From: Nonomuraea coxensis DSM 45129
GTDB taxonomy: Bacteria; Actinomycetota; Actinomycetes; Streptosporangiales; Streptosporangiaceae
Reading direction: 5' to 3'
Length of the DNA stretch: 64,000 bases
NCBI RefSeq assembly: GCF_019397265.1
Contig: NZ_CP068985.1
Coordinates: 2,956,501-3,020,500, forward strand
Of this stretch, positions 45,216 through 53,562 are shown piece after piece; position 1 is the first letter of the stretch, and every line of letters starts with the position of its first letter. The notes under the pieces are model-generated. The model did no database searches, was not told the DNA's origin, and was given only the letters and a program-made list of their open reading frames with translations. The translations under genes were made by a program, and so were the position numbers.

Positions 45216-46103
45216 ATGACGGACCCGTACCTCGTGAACGGGCAGAGCGCCGGCGACCACGTCGCCGCGTGCCCCGAATGCCGGGCGGCGCTGGCGCTGC
45301 TCGACCGGCCGGAGCCGGCGCTCGCGCCCCCGCCCGCGCTGCGCGAGACGACGCTGTCGGGGGCCCGGCGCCGCCGCGCGCCCGCCGCGCCCGGGGTCGT
45401 CACCGTCGCGGCCCCGTACGCCGAGCAGGTGGCGCTCATGGACGACCTGCTCGCCGGCCTGCGCGGCGAGCAGTGGCGGGCCCCGGTCGCCCGGCACGGC
45501 ACGGTCGAGGGCCTGCTGGAGCACCTGACGGCCAACGACGCGGCGATCGCCCGCTTCGTGGGCGCGCCCGCCGCTCCCGCCGGCGCGAGCCCGCACCGGC
45601 GCTGGCGCGACCAGGCCGGCGCCCTGCTCGAACGGGTGTCGGCGGGCAGCGAGGTGCTGCTCGGCGTCGAGGTGGGGCTGGCCGGCGTCCGCCCCGCCCG
45701 CGGCCCGCTGCGCCAGGCCCTCGTGCAGCGCATGTTCGAGACCTGGACGCACGCCGACGACATCAGGGCCGCCACCGGCCGCTCCAGGGCCGCGCCGCGC
45801 GCCGTGCACGTGCGCCAGATCGCCGAGTTCGCGCTGGCGCTGCTGCCGCGCGCGCTCAGGGGGCCGCGCAGGGCCGTCGCGGCGACCGTGGTGCTCACCG
45901 GGACGGGCGGCGGCACCTGGACGATCCCGCTCTCGCGCGCCTCCGGCCACGTGGCCGTGCTCATGTCGGCGGAGGCGGTGGACTTCTGCCGGCTGGTCGC
46001 CGGGCGGTGGCCGCCCGAGGCGTTCCCCTACGCGGCCGAGGGAGAGCCGGGCCTCGCCCGCGACCTGGTCCACGCCGCCGCCACGCTGGGGTGCGACCGA
46101 TGA
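45216..46103 (+). CDS. Mycothiol-dependent maleylpyruvate isomerase-type protein with N-terminal anti-sigma zinc motif
   Basis: This 295-aa protein begins with HVAACPECRAAL, an H-x3-C-x2-C motif like the zinc-binding anti-sigma (ZAS) segment. It continues with an MDMPI_N-type four-helix domain (QVALMDDLLAGLRGEQW, then GTVEGLLEHLTANDAAIARFV) and a C-terminal domain (GTWTIPLSRASGHVAVLMSAEAVDFCRLVAGRW). It overlaps the next gene, a sigma-70 region 2 fragment, by ATGA, so an anti-sigma role is plausible. ATG 45216 has GGAGG upstream; an upstream GTG at 45132 is also in frame. Confidence 0.82.
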   Translation: MTDPYLVNGQSAGDHVAACPECRAALALLDRPEPALAPPPALRETTLSGARRRRAPAAPGVVTVAAPYAEQVALMDDLLAGLRGEQWRAPVARHGTVEGLLEHLTANDAAIARFVGAPAAPAGASPHRRWRDQAGALLERVSAGSEVLLGVEVGLAGVRPARGPLRQALVQRMFETWTHADDIRAATGRSRAAPRAVHVRQIAEFALALLPRALRGPRRAVAATVVLTGTGGGTWTIPLSRASGHVAVLMSAEAVDFCRLVAGRWPPEAFPYAAEGEPGLARDLVHAAATLGCDR

Positions 46104-46366
46104 GCGACGGGGACCTGCGCGCCCGCCTGGCCGCCGGCGACCTCGGCGCGCTGGCCGACGCCTACGACGAGCACGCCGCGCACGTGTACGGCGTCGCGAT
46201 GACGGTCACCGGCAGCCGCGGGGCCGCCGAGGAGGTCACCCAGGAGGTGTTCCTCTCGCTCTGGGAGCAGCCGCTGTCCTACGACCCCCGCCTGGGCTCA
46301 CTGCGCGGCTGGCTGGTCGGCCGGGCCCTGCACGCCGCCGCCGTGAGGGTGCGGGTCGGCGGCTGA
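46100..46366 (+). pseudogene. ECF sigma factor truncated after region 2
   Basis: This 88-aa frame reads LAAGDLGALADAYDEHAAHVYGVAM, then GAAEEVTQEVFLSLWE, then GSLRGWLVGRALHAAAVRVRVGG, then stop. This is sigma-70 region 2 of an extracytoplasmic-function sigma factor, normally about 180 residues with a region 4 helix-turn-helix that binds the -35 element. Region 4 is absent and the following 600 bp contain no continuation in any frame, so the gene looks 3'-truncated. Its ATG overlaps the stop of the zinc-motif protein. Whether the stub has a function is unknown. Confidence 0.8.
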
Positions 46367-46419
46367 CGGGCTGGGTCCGTGGCGAGATCTGCTGGTTCCG
46401 CTCTGCTCGGCCTTTGATC

Positions 46420-46870
46420 CTTCTCGGTGGCGACGGCCGGCCAGCCTCCACCCGACCCACTGGAGGAGTGCGCGCCACAGCTTCGCGTCGGGATCCCAGC
46501 CCATCACATGGGCCTGCCCCGCCAGGCGCCTGGCCGCCTCGCGGGTGGCTTCCGCGGCCGCCTCGGGCGACGGGCCGGGCTCGGCATCGATCACTGCGAG
46601 CTTGTCCACCAGCTCCCGTGCGCTGTCCTCGACGCCCTCGGGCACCACGCCGAGCGCCATGACCGTGGTCTCGTGTTCGCAGGAGGCCGCCAGGCGGCGC
46701 CGTGCTTTGTCATCGCCGATCGCGCTGGCCTGCTCGACCATGCGGCCTGCGCACACAGATCGGTGGCGTGTGACAGCTCCCGTACCCGCTGGGCGTCGAG
46801 GTGAGCCTTGCGGCGCACGTCGTCGCGGCGCACTACTGCAACGACCGATTTGACGGCGACGTGGGCGCGA
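46420..46870 (-). pseudogene. Decayed gene on the minus strand, family not recognised
   Basis: The minus strand reads AVVRRDDVRRKAHLDAQRV and RELSHATDLCAQ in one frame. After a frameshift near 46750 it continues EQASAIGDDKARRRLAASCE, HETTVMALGVVPEGVED and GWDPDAKLWRALLQWVGWRL. The amino-acid composition is protein-like, whereas the plus strand is not, but there is no intact start and no clean stop before it runs into the sigma fragment. It fills most of the interval between the truncated sigma gene and the protease. Confidence 0.45.
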
Positions 46871-46973
46871 AACTTTCCTACGCATGCGCGGCTTTTATCG
46901 GTATATTGCTTTTTTCCGATCTTTACTGTTACGTTTCCAGCGGTCAATGATCTTAGTCAGAGATCGGAGTTCT

Positions 46974-49721
46974 GTGCCCAGTTCTGCCTCTCCTGCACGA
47001 CGTCGCAGTCCGTTACGGGGACCCCTGTTAGGACTCTTAGTGGTACCTGTCCTGGCCGCTGGACTGACCACATCCGCACACGCCGACACCGCCTCAAGAC
47101 CAGCGACAATCCTTCCTCCGGGTGCGGCCACCGCGACAGGCCCAGTCGAGCTTCTCGGCGCCGCAACCGAGACCACGCGCTACTGGCGCTACCCTGACGG
47201 TCGCGTCACCACGGAGATGTGGGCGCGGCCGGTCCGGGTGAAGAAGAACGCTGCCTGGGCGTGGATCGACCCCACGCTGAGCGAACAGGGCGGCGTGGTG
47301 AAGCCCCAAGTGATCAAGGGCGACCTGGCCCTCTCCAGTGGTGGTGATGCGGCGATCACCACCTACACCCTCCAAGAAGGCCGATCCCTTTCACTGACCT
47401 GGCCGACGACGCTGCCCCAGCCGGTCCTGGACGGTAGCCACGCCACCTACCCGGACGCGGCAGGTCCCGGTGCCGACCTCGTCGTTACCGCGCTCGCGAC
47501 AGGATTCCGCTACGACGTGGTGCTGCGGACCCGGCCGGCCAAGGCATGGAAACTCAAGATTCCCTTTCAGGGCAAGGGGCTCTCACTGCGCGAGACCTCC
47601 GACGGCGTCATGCGGGTGGCGGATGCATCTGGGCTGAGCGTCGCAGTCAATTCTCCGCCTACGCTCCGTAGCGCTAAGGGCGGGCGGAAGCCCGCCACGA
47701 ACCCCGGCATCGGGGTGGTCGAGACCTCCGTCGAAGAATCCGGTGCCCAGCAGATGCTGCAGCTGAAGCCAGACCTGGGCTTCCTCGCTGATCCAGCGAC
47801 GCAATACCCGGTCACACTCCAGTCGGCGTTCAGCATGACGGCCGCCTCCGACGCAGACGTGTGGAGCGTCAATCCCGATGATCCCAACGGCAGCGGCCTG
47901 ACGTTGAAGGCTGGCACCGAAGCGGACGGCGCCAAGAGCCGGGCATACCTCAAGTTCGACACTTCACCCCTGGTGGGGCAGCAGATCAGTAACGTGACCC
48001 TGTCGTTGCTCAACATCGACGGCCCGAGCTGCGGGTCGCGGGTGAGTGACGGCATCCAGGTACGCCAGGTCACGAGCGGCTGGAGCCCGGCGACGGTGAC
48101 CTGGGCCACACAGCCAACCAACACCACTGCCAACGCCGTGACCAACCTCAGCAGCGTGGGCGGTTCCTGCGAGCCGACACCAATGACGTGGGACATCACT
48201 GCGGTGGCCAAGCAGTGGGCTGCTGATGTGGGCAACTACGGGCTGGTGCTGATGTCGCCGACGGAGCGGGCGGTCCGGAACTACCGCGTCTACCCGTCAT
48301 CGGAGAACAGCGACTTCAACGATCCGCCGAAGCTCACGGCGACGTTCTCGCCGATCGACGGCCCGGTCGTGGTGAGCCCGGCAGGGGCCGACGGGGTGGA
48401 GGTGATCCAGGCTCCCGCGAACTGGCTTTACAACAGCCCGCAAATGGCCGAACCGCAGGCGCACGCCCTGAGCGCAGCCTACGACCGCGTCAAGGCCAAC
48501 GCCGACAAGCTCGCCGACCCGTACGTGGACATGGTCACCGGCCAGGTCATCGTGCCCGCGGCCACGGCTGACGGCCACACTGTCGGATCGGCGGTGTTGT
48601 CCGGTACGGCCTACCTCGGATACGGCGGAACGGACTGGACGCTTCCGGGCGAGTACACCGACGGCGACACCGACGAAGACGAGGAAGGCCCTCCCGGGCC
48701 GACGGAGCCGTACAACTTCACCCCCCAGGTCCCCGACGTGACGACCAGCTATGGGCGGAACGCCGCGATCGCACGTGAAGTGCTGCAGCTGACCAGCGCT
48801 CAACTGCCTGGGGCGGACGCGCTCGTCTCCGCGCGGCCGTGGGCCGAGCGGAACAAGGTACTGATCACGGCCAACGCCGTATCGCCGGAGCTTCGCTTGG
48901 CGCTGGCCCAGCGATATGGGGTCGACAGCGTGGTGATCAGACTCAAGCCCGACGCCACATCGCTGCAGACGCAAGCGGGTATGGACAGCCCGCCCTCCAT
49001 GGCGCAAGCGGGTACGGACACCCGCGCAAACGACAATGACGCATACATCAATGGTGGCGGCGCGTTCGAAGACAGGGACGGCCACACCTGCACGGTCGGA
49101 TTCGCATGGTCGCTTCCCGCTGGCAGGCGGCTGGTCACAGCCGGTCACTGTCTCCCGGCCAACATCAGCACGGGCGACGCGATGTTCACCCCAGGCGGGA
49201 CACGTGAGTTCGGCAAAAAGGTGCTGTCGACCTGGAATGCAGGTAAGGGGACCGTGTTCCTGCCCGGCAAGAACGAATCGCAGGGCGACTCGGCGCTGGC
49301 GAGCCCGAATGCCTCGATTTATCCGACCGCGTCCATCTTCATCGGGGGTCCGGAATCAGGGAAGAAGAAGGAAGTGAAACGCAGCTGGCAACGACGGTCG
49401 ATACCCGGTGACCTGTTCTGCATCGGCGGCGCCGTGTATGGGCAGCACTGCTCCTGGAAGGTCATCCAAAGCGAGGACTACTTCAAGACCGACGGGGGCC
49501 TGCTGGACAATGCAATCGGTGGCACGCACCCCTCCGAATGCCTCAACGAGGACGGCGGGGACTCCGGCGGCCCCGTCTACACGTTCCAACCCGACGGGTC
49601 CGTGGTCGCCAAGGGCATCGTGAGCAGCGGCACATCCACCCTGCTCGACTGCTACGTGGCGTTCACCGACATCACCACATTGCGCGAGTCGTACGGTGGC
49701 GACGTCATGAAACGCAAGTAA
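46974..49721 (+). CDS. Secreted trypsin-like serine protease with DNRLRE-type domain
   Basis: This 915-aa exported protein has a signal peptide (ARRRSPLRGPLLGLLVVPVL, cleavage after SAHA). A DNRLRE-like beta domain (about residues 270-450) contains KSRAYLKFDTSPL and TWDITAVAKQWA. A C-terminal S1-type protease domain has His in LVTAGHC (about 722), a candidate Asp in QGDSALAS (about 771) and Ser in GGDSGGP (about 861). Several Cys in the protease domain could form disulfides. The GTG at 46974 is preferred, with GGAG four bases upstream; the ATGs at 46947 and 46884 are in frame. A lipoprotein gene follows 15 bp later. Confidence 0.88.
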   Translation: MPSSASPARRRSPLRGPLLGLLVVPVLAAGLTTSAHADTASRPATILPPGAATATGPVELLGAATETTRYWRYPDGRVTTEMWARPVRVKKNAAWAWIDPTLSEQGGVVKPQVIKGDLALSSGGDAAITTYTLQEGRSLSLTWPTTLPQPVLDGSHATYPDAAGPGADLVVTALATGFRYDVVLRTRPAKAWKLKIPFQGKGLSLRETSDGVMRVADASGLSVAVNSPPTLRSAKGGRKPATNPGIGVVETSVEESGAQQMLQLKPDLGFLADPATQYPVTLQSAFSMTAASDADVWSVNPDDPNGSGLTLKAGTEADGAKSRAYLKFDTSPLVGQQISNVTLSLLNIDGPSCGSRVSDGIQVRQVTSGWSPATVTWATQPTNTTANAVTNLSSVGGSCEPTPMTWDITAVAKQWAADVGNYGLVLMSPTERAVRNYRVYPSSENSDFNDPPKLTATFSPIDGPVVVSPAGADGVEVIQAPANWLYNSPQMAEPQAHALSAAYDRVKANADKLADPYVDMVTGQVIVPAATADGHTVGSAVLSGTAYLGYGGTDWTLPGEYTDGDTDEDEEGPPGPTEPYNFTPQVPDVTTSYGRNAAIAREVLQLTSAQLPGADALVSARPWAERNKVLITANAVSPELRLALAQRYGVDSVVIRLKPDATSLQTQAGMDSPPSMAQAGTDTRANDNDAYINGGGAFEDRDGHTCTVGFAWSLPAGRRLVTAGHCLPANISTGDAMFTPGGTREFGKKVLSTWNAGKGTVFLPGKNESQGDSALASPNASIYPTASIFIGGPESGKKKEVKRSWQRRSIPGDLFCIGGAVYGQHCSWKVIQSEDYFKTDGGLLDNAIGGTHPSECLNEDGGDSGGPVYTFQPDGSVVAKGIVSSGTSTLLDCYVAFTDITTLRESYGGDVMKRK

Positions 49722-49736
49722 GCGAGGACAGGCTCG

Positions 49737-50150
49737 ATGACCATGCGCAGGGCCGGCTGGGGCCGCAGGACACTCGCAGTGGCCGGTGTCTTACTTATTA
49801 CGGCTGGATGTAGTACGTCGGAGTGGCGCACGGTCAAGAACGTGACATTGTCGCCCGACGGACGAATGCTGACTGTGCAGGTTACCTTCAGCCGCCCTCC
49901 CGAAAATCCCGATCCGTGTGAACGCGTGGTCGACACCAAGGTGGAGGAAACCGCATCAACGGTCGTCATCGGCGTCCTGGTACAGGAGGACATCTGCGAT
50001 AGGCCATGGCCTTGGGAAGAACCGACGTACAGCATGCTGACCGCATACGCACATAAGGTGCAAATCCCGCTGAAGGCGCCGCTGGGCAACCGGGTCGTCA
50101 TCAACACCGCGACCGACAAACCCGTCGCGGTCCGACCGCAGGCAAGGTAA
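49737..50150 (+). CDS. Small secreted lipoprotein of unknown function
   Basis: This 137-aa protein has a basic N-terminus (MRRAGWGRRTLAVAG) and a lipobox LLITAGC (Cys at about residue 25). A compact beta-rich domain follows, with two further Cys (PDPCERVV and EDICDRPW) that could form a disulfide. It starts 15 bp after the protease stop and is probably co-transcribed with it. A hairpin terminator follows. It could be a partner or inhibitor of the protease, but that is only suggested by position. Confidence 0.8.
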   Translation: MTMRRAGWGRRTLAVAGVLLITAGCSTSEWRTVKNVTLSPDGRMLTVQVTFSRPPENPDPCERVVDTKVEETASTVVIGVLVQEDICDRPWPWEEPTYSMLTAYAHKVQIPLKAPLGNRVVINTATDKPVAVRPQAR

Positions 50151-50171
50151 AGACACAGCTGTCGCGCACGA

Positions 50172-50204
50172 GGCCAGCCCGCATACGCTCGCTGCGGGCT
50201 GGCC
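50172..50204 (+). terminator. Terminator hairpin after the protease-lipoprotein pair
   Basis: A perfect 11-bp stem GGCCAGCCCGC with its complement and an 11-base loop lies 21 bp downstream of the lipoprotein stop. Confidence 0.8.
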
Positions 50205-50339
50205 AACCCCACAACTTCCGCGTCGCGGGAGCACGATGATCCTTATGGGAGCCGTCTCCCTGCGGTGGATCAGCGCTCAGAGCCACGAGGCCGCCGACAC
50301 CCAGGACGCGGGGGCAGCAGCCGGGCGGTGGGCATCTGC

Positions 50340-50660
50340 CAGACGATGACGTCGACCGCCGGTCAGCCAGTCCGGGTCGCGCCACCAGGCGGCGGCGGAG
50401 CCGAGCGCGTCCAAGCGGGCGTTGTAGGTGGCCGCAGCCGCGCTGCCCCAGCAGCCGGTGAACCAGGCGGCGAGCCGGTCGGCGCCTGTCTCGCCCCCGA
50501 ACCCGGTCAACGGCACGCCGACGCCCGGTTCGGTGGTCAAGGCGCGCAGCGCGATCGCGTACGCCTTGGCGGTGTTGCGGTTGCCGATGGTGACCAGGAA
50601 ATGCTCGACCGCGGCGCCGAGCTCCGGCACACCTGGCCACGAACTCAGCCGACAGACTGT
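50340..50660 (-). pseudogene. Tyrosine recombinase remnant (core-binding domain only)
   Basis: The minus strand reads ELGAAVEHFLVTIGNRNTAK, AYAIALRALTTE and ATYNARLDALGSAAAWWRDP, the SAM-like N-terminal domain of tyrosine integrases. Homology stops near 50350 and no catalytic R-H-R-Y motifs follow, so only about the first third of the protein remains. It lies beside other mobile-element scraps. Confidence 0.65.
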
Positions 50661-50675
50661 CCCACCACGATCCTC

Positions 50676-50760
50676 CTTCATCCGCGAGCTCATCGTCGCC
50701 GGCACCCGCGACGGCCTGGCCGCTGCCAAAGCGCGGGGCCCGCACTGGGGGAGGGACGCT
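50676..50760 (+). pseudogene. Serine resolvase fragment
   Basis: The plus strand encodes RELIVAGTRDGLAAAKARG followed by PHWGR. This resembles the E-helix and hinge of Tn3-type resolvases, whose usual pattern is ERTRDGLAAARARGRxGGRP. Nothing of the catalytic N-terminal domain is present upstream. The fragment overlaps the start of the opposing integrase remnant. Confidence 0.55.
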
Positions 50761-50763
50761 GCC

Positions 50764-50782
50764 TGAGCTTGTTCTTTATCCA
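50764..50782 (+). repeat. Solo IS end, perfect inverted match to 52584-52602
   Basis: CTGAGCTTGTTCTTTATCC is the exact reverse complement of the outer end of the IS remnant at 52584-52602. Similarity continues inwards for about 20 further bases (CC.GA.CGTTG.G). It faces inwards, as an IS terminus should. Confidence 0.8.
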
Positions 50783-51113
50783 CCAGACCGTTGCGCTCGT
50801 CTGGACTAACGAACAGCGCCTTTGCGTGGTCGACCTGCTCAACTCCCCGTTGCGAGGTCTTGTGGTTCAACTCGTTTGAGCGACGCGCTCATCCACACGA
50901 GCCCACCCCCGCGACCGATTCAACCCCGGGTGGTCCAGTCGACGCGTAGTCACCCGAAACAGAAACAACACCCAAGCGGTACGATGCGAACACCGAACCG
51001 GGCAGCTGGCCGTACCAGCAGCACCAGCGGGCAGGACTTCTCCGTCAGGGGGTGTGGCCGTACCGCGCCCACCAGCGGTTTTCCACGTACCTCACGTTGA
51101 TGGAGAACCCGTC

Positions 51114-51767
51114 ATGACCTCTGCCGTCCCTCGCGCCTTCCACTGCGAGCACACCCGCGCCAAGAGCAGGGTGCTCGCTCTCGTCGAGCGCTCCCGCCAG
51201 CCCGCGACCCTGCATGCCGTACTGGCCTGCACCGACCCCGCCCTCGCTCAGCACGCCGCCTCCTTCCGCCGTACGCTGGCCGATGTCGTGAACGGGACCT
51301 GGGCCGACGCCTCCGAGCTCGCCGCCACGTGGGAGTCCCTGCGGCGCGGCCGCCGCGACTCGGCCGGCCTCGGTGGCGACCTTGAGAGCCGCACCCCGCA
51401 CGACGCCCGCCTCGACGCCTTCCCAGGACCGGTCGTACGCACGATCAGCCTGCTGGAGGTGCACGTCCACGACCCGGCTCGCCTTCTCGCGGCGGCCACC
51501 GCGACGGGCTGGAGGCCGTTCGACGCCGAGGACCTCGACGAGGACGACAGACAGGACGTCGTCGGAGCCGTCATGCACTTCGTCAACGGCCCGGAGTTCC
51601 TGCCCGGCGCCGACCAGCTGTTGGAAGCCACGCAGGCGCAACTACTGCGCGTCGACAGGGGCGATGAGGTGAGTGACTGGAGCACCGCGCCCGTGACAGC
51701 GAGGTTCGACACGGGAACGAGGTTCGACACGGGAACGAGGTCCGACCCCGGCGGCCGGGCCGACTGA
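51114..51767 (+). CDS. Hypothetical protein between two IS termini
   Basis: This 217-aa protein I do not recognise. The ATG at 51114 has GGAG eight bases upstream. It contains helical N-terminal segments (LALVERSRQPATLHAVLACT) and a C-terminal half with LLEVHVHDPARLLAAATATG and DEDDRQDVVGAVMHFVN. It ends in a repeated RFDTGT tail made by an 18-bp tandem duplication. There is no signal peptide or membrane helix. Similar DNA ends at 50764 and 52602 enclose it, so it may be cargo or simply trapped between IS fragments. Confidence 0.65.
   Translation: MTSAVPRAFHCEHTRAKSRVLALVERSRQPATLHAVLACTDPALAQHAASFRRTLADVVNGTWADASELAATWESLRRGRRDSAGLGGDLESRTPHDARLDAFPGPVVRTISLLEVHVHDPARLLAAATATGWRPFDAEDLDEDDRQDVVGAVMHFVNGPEFLPGADQLLEATQAQLLRVDRGDEVSDWSTAPVTARFDTGTRFDTGTRSDPGGRAD
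51701..51746 (+). repeat. 18-bp tandem repeat, 2.5 copies
   Basis: GAGGTTCGACACGGGAAC occurs at 51701-51718 and again, identical, at 51719-51736. A diverged partial third copy follows to 51746. It encodes the RFDTGT-type tail of the preceding frame. Confidence 0.85.
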
Positions 51768-51850
51768 TCGCTACCTCACAGGCACGTCGGCGCGGCCGAG
51801 CACGAAATCGACTCGGCTGCGCCGGGATGCTCACACGCCTAACGTCTTCT

Positions 51851-52549
51851 TCATCGTCCGGATTGTTGGAGTGCTGCGAGGGTGCGGCCGCGTTTGACGG
51901 TCTTGCCGACGTCGTAGCGGGGCGCGGGCCGGCGGTTGGGGATGCCGGGTGGGCGCCTCGGGCCGGGCCTGGAGGGTTTGGGTGCGCCGGCCGGCTGGGC
52001 GAGTGCGGGACGCAGGTTCCGAAACCCGCGCCGGACCCGGGCGGGAGTGAGCAACGAGTACGGCCAACCCGGAATGAACTGCGAGGCACTCTTGGCCCTG
52101 CCATACACATGGCAGAACAACCGCTCGGCCGAGCACGCAGCGTCTGAGCGCAGCCACGGCGACACGCACACTGCCAGGACGATCCGCCCGTCCGGCCAGC
52201 GCGGTAACGGCAGCCCGGCCAGCACCTCGCGCAGCTGTTCCACGTCGATCCGGCCGTGGTTGAGGCCGCCGTACAAGGCGCCGTGCCCGCGCCGGTACTC
52301 CGGCGACAGGCTCAGATCCACCGGCGAGTGCACCGGTCCCGGCTCGCACAACAACGCATCGGTCAGCTCGAACAACGCATCGGCCTGCGCACGCAGGCAG
52401 GCGTAAACGTCCTTCCGGAACCGGGACAACACCCTGGAGGACTCGACACAGGCGGCATCGTTCAGCAGACTCACCCTCACGGCCTTGTAGTGATCAGCAG
52501 CGACTCGACACCGCACATGATCACTCAAGGCCGTCTTGCTGTCCCCCAA
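51851..52549 (-). pseudogene. Transposase with in-frame central deletion
   Basis: The N-terminal half (FRKDVYACLRAQADALFELT, then DALLCEPGPVHSPVDLSLSP, then EYRRGHGALYGGLNHGRID) and the RIVLAVCVSPWLR catalytic-region segment resemble the actinobacterial NF041680-type putative transposases. After FIPGWPYSLL it jumps straight to the family C-terminus (RVRRGFRNLRP, then PRYDVGKTVKRG). About 200 central residues, including later catalytic positions, are missing. The first catalytic region also reads AVCVS where AVDVS is usual, so an Asp is lost as well. It is not functional. The true start is probably downstream of the first codon, near VSLLNDAA. Confidence 0.8.
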
Positions 52550-52583
52550 ACGATCAATCCGCCGCTCAACACAACGATCCGGA

Positions 52584-52602
52584 GGATAAAGAACAAGCTC
52601 AG
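52584..52602 (-). repeat. Terminal inverted repeat of the deleted IS
   Basis: GGATAAAGAACAAGCTCAG is the perfect reverse complement of the solo end at 50764-50782. It lies 35 bp upstream of the first possible transposase codon. Confidence 0.8.
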
Positions 52603-52678
52603 AGGGCGGTTTGCGAGTTGATGTCCCTTTGATCGCTTGCGCTGCGTGAGGAGTGCTGGCGACGGGCTCGTTGCCAGG

Positions 52679-52856
52679 TTATGGATGCGGCTGAGCGAAC
52701 AATCCCGGCTCGGTCTCCACGAGAACGCCAAGGCTGATCAGGCGTGTGAGCTTGACGCGGGGTTCTCGATGTTCTTACGCTCCAGGGGCAGGTCCAGGGC
52801 CAGGCAAAGGTCGCGCGCTCGTGAGGGCTGGCCGGCGCCTACGATGAGCACGCGCG
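52679..52856 (-). pseudogene. C-terminal winged-helix-like fragment with a frameshift
   Basis: The minus strand reads VLIVGAGQPSRARDLCLALD, LPLERKNIENP, then after a frame change VKLTRLISLGVLVETEPGLF, AQPHP and TAA at 52679. This pattern (helix, helix, then a wing with ETEPG) resembles the DNA-binding tail found in proteins near actinobacterial transposons. The parent family is not identified. The upstream part is missing. Confidence 0.5.
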
Positions 52857-52919
52857 TTGATCACCTGTCGGCGCCGCACCCACAGCCGTCTTGTGGATCC
52901 GGAGCCTTCGGCACGGGCT

Positions 52920-53516
52920 CTAGTGGACCGGCGCGTTCCAGGTCAGCAGCACCGGCTCGGCGTGCTCGTGGCCGAGCCGCGAGTAGGTGCCGGTGTCGAG
53001 CCTGAACAGCCTGCCCTCGGCCGGGCTCAGCCCGAGCCAGCGGGCGGCCAGCACGCGCAGGAAGTGCCCGTGCGCCACCAGGACGACCCGCCCCTCCGCC
53101 GCGCGGGCCCGCTCGATCACCCGGTCGGCGCGGGCCGCCACCTGGGCGGCGCTCTCGCCGGGATGCTCGGCGTCGCCGGGGATCACGCCGTCGCGCCACA
53201 GGTACCAGCCGGGGCGGTCCTCCCGGATGCGCGGCGTGGTGATGCCCTCGTAGCCGCCGTAGTCCCATTCCCACAGGTCGGGGTCCACCTCGTAGTCGGT
53301 CAGCCCGGCCAGATCGGCGGTGCGGCGCGCCCGCTCGGCGGGGGAGACCAGCACCAGGCCGAAGTCCCCCTTCTCGACCAGGGGCGCGAGCGCCCTGGCC
53401 TGCTGCTCGCCGCGCTCCGTCAAAGGCAGGTCGGTGCGCCCGGTGTGCTTGCCCGCCTTGCTCCACTCGGTCTCGCCGTGCCGGAGCAGCAGCATCTCGT
53501 CCATGGTCACCATCAT
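52920..53516 (-). CDS. Histidine phosphatase family protein
   Basis: This roughly 198-aa phosphoglycerate-mutase-like enzyme has LLRHGETEW (phospho-His), a LVSPAERARRTADL Arg motif, a WEWDYGGYEGI segment and the distal VVLVAHGHFLRVLAARWLG His. The Trp-Glu-Trp-Asp-Tyr pattern is typical of small-molecule or sugar-phosphate phosphatases such as the SixA/GpmB-like group in actinobacteria. ATGs at 53516, 53513 and 53504 are all in frame; 53504 places the start closest to the domain. It is divergent from the SoxR-box oxidoreductase. Confidence 0.92.
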   Translation of the reverse strand: MMVTMDEMLLLRHGETEWSKAGKHTGRTDLPLTERGEQQARALAPLVEKGDFGLVLVSPAERARRTADLAGLTDYEVDPDLWEWDYGGYEGITTPRIREDRPGWYLWRDGVIPGDAEHPGESAAQVAARADRVIERARAAEGRVVLVAHGHFLRVLAARWLGLSPAEGRLFRLDTGTYSRLGHEHAEPVLLTWNAPVH

Positions 53517-53528
53517 TCCGGACGCTTG

Positions 53529-53548
53529 ACCTCAAGCGAGCTTGAGGT
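53529..53548 (+). promoter_or_regulatory. SoxR-type operator in the quinone oxidoreductase promoter
   Basis: ACCTCAAGC-GA-GCTTGAGGT is a perfect 9-bp dyad. It overlaps a TTGACC -35 (53526-53531) and lies upstream of a CAGGCT-type -10 (53551-53556), a 19-base spacer typical of MerR/SoxR-controlled promoters. It is 15 bp from the start of a quinone oxidoreductase, a known type of SoxR target in actinomycetes. Confidence 0.82.
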
Positions 53549-53562
53549 AGCAGGCTGGGGTC

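Larger units (their letters stand above)
51838..52602 (-). mobile_element. Deleted IS element (NF041680/DDE-type transposase) with both ends
   Basis: The right terminus (minus-strand start side) is CTGAGCTTGTTCTTTATCC read inwards from 52602, continuing TCCGGATCGTTG. The left end near 51838-51875 reads TTCTTCATCGTCCGGATTGT on the plus strand, matching the inner part of that repeat. Between them lies a transposase gene that has lost its middle. At about 765 bp it is less than half the usual length, so it could move only in trans. The outer edge of the left end is diverged and approximate. Confidence 0.7.
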
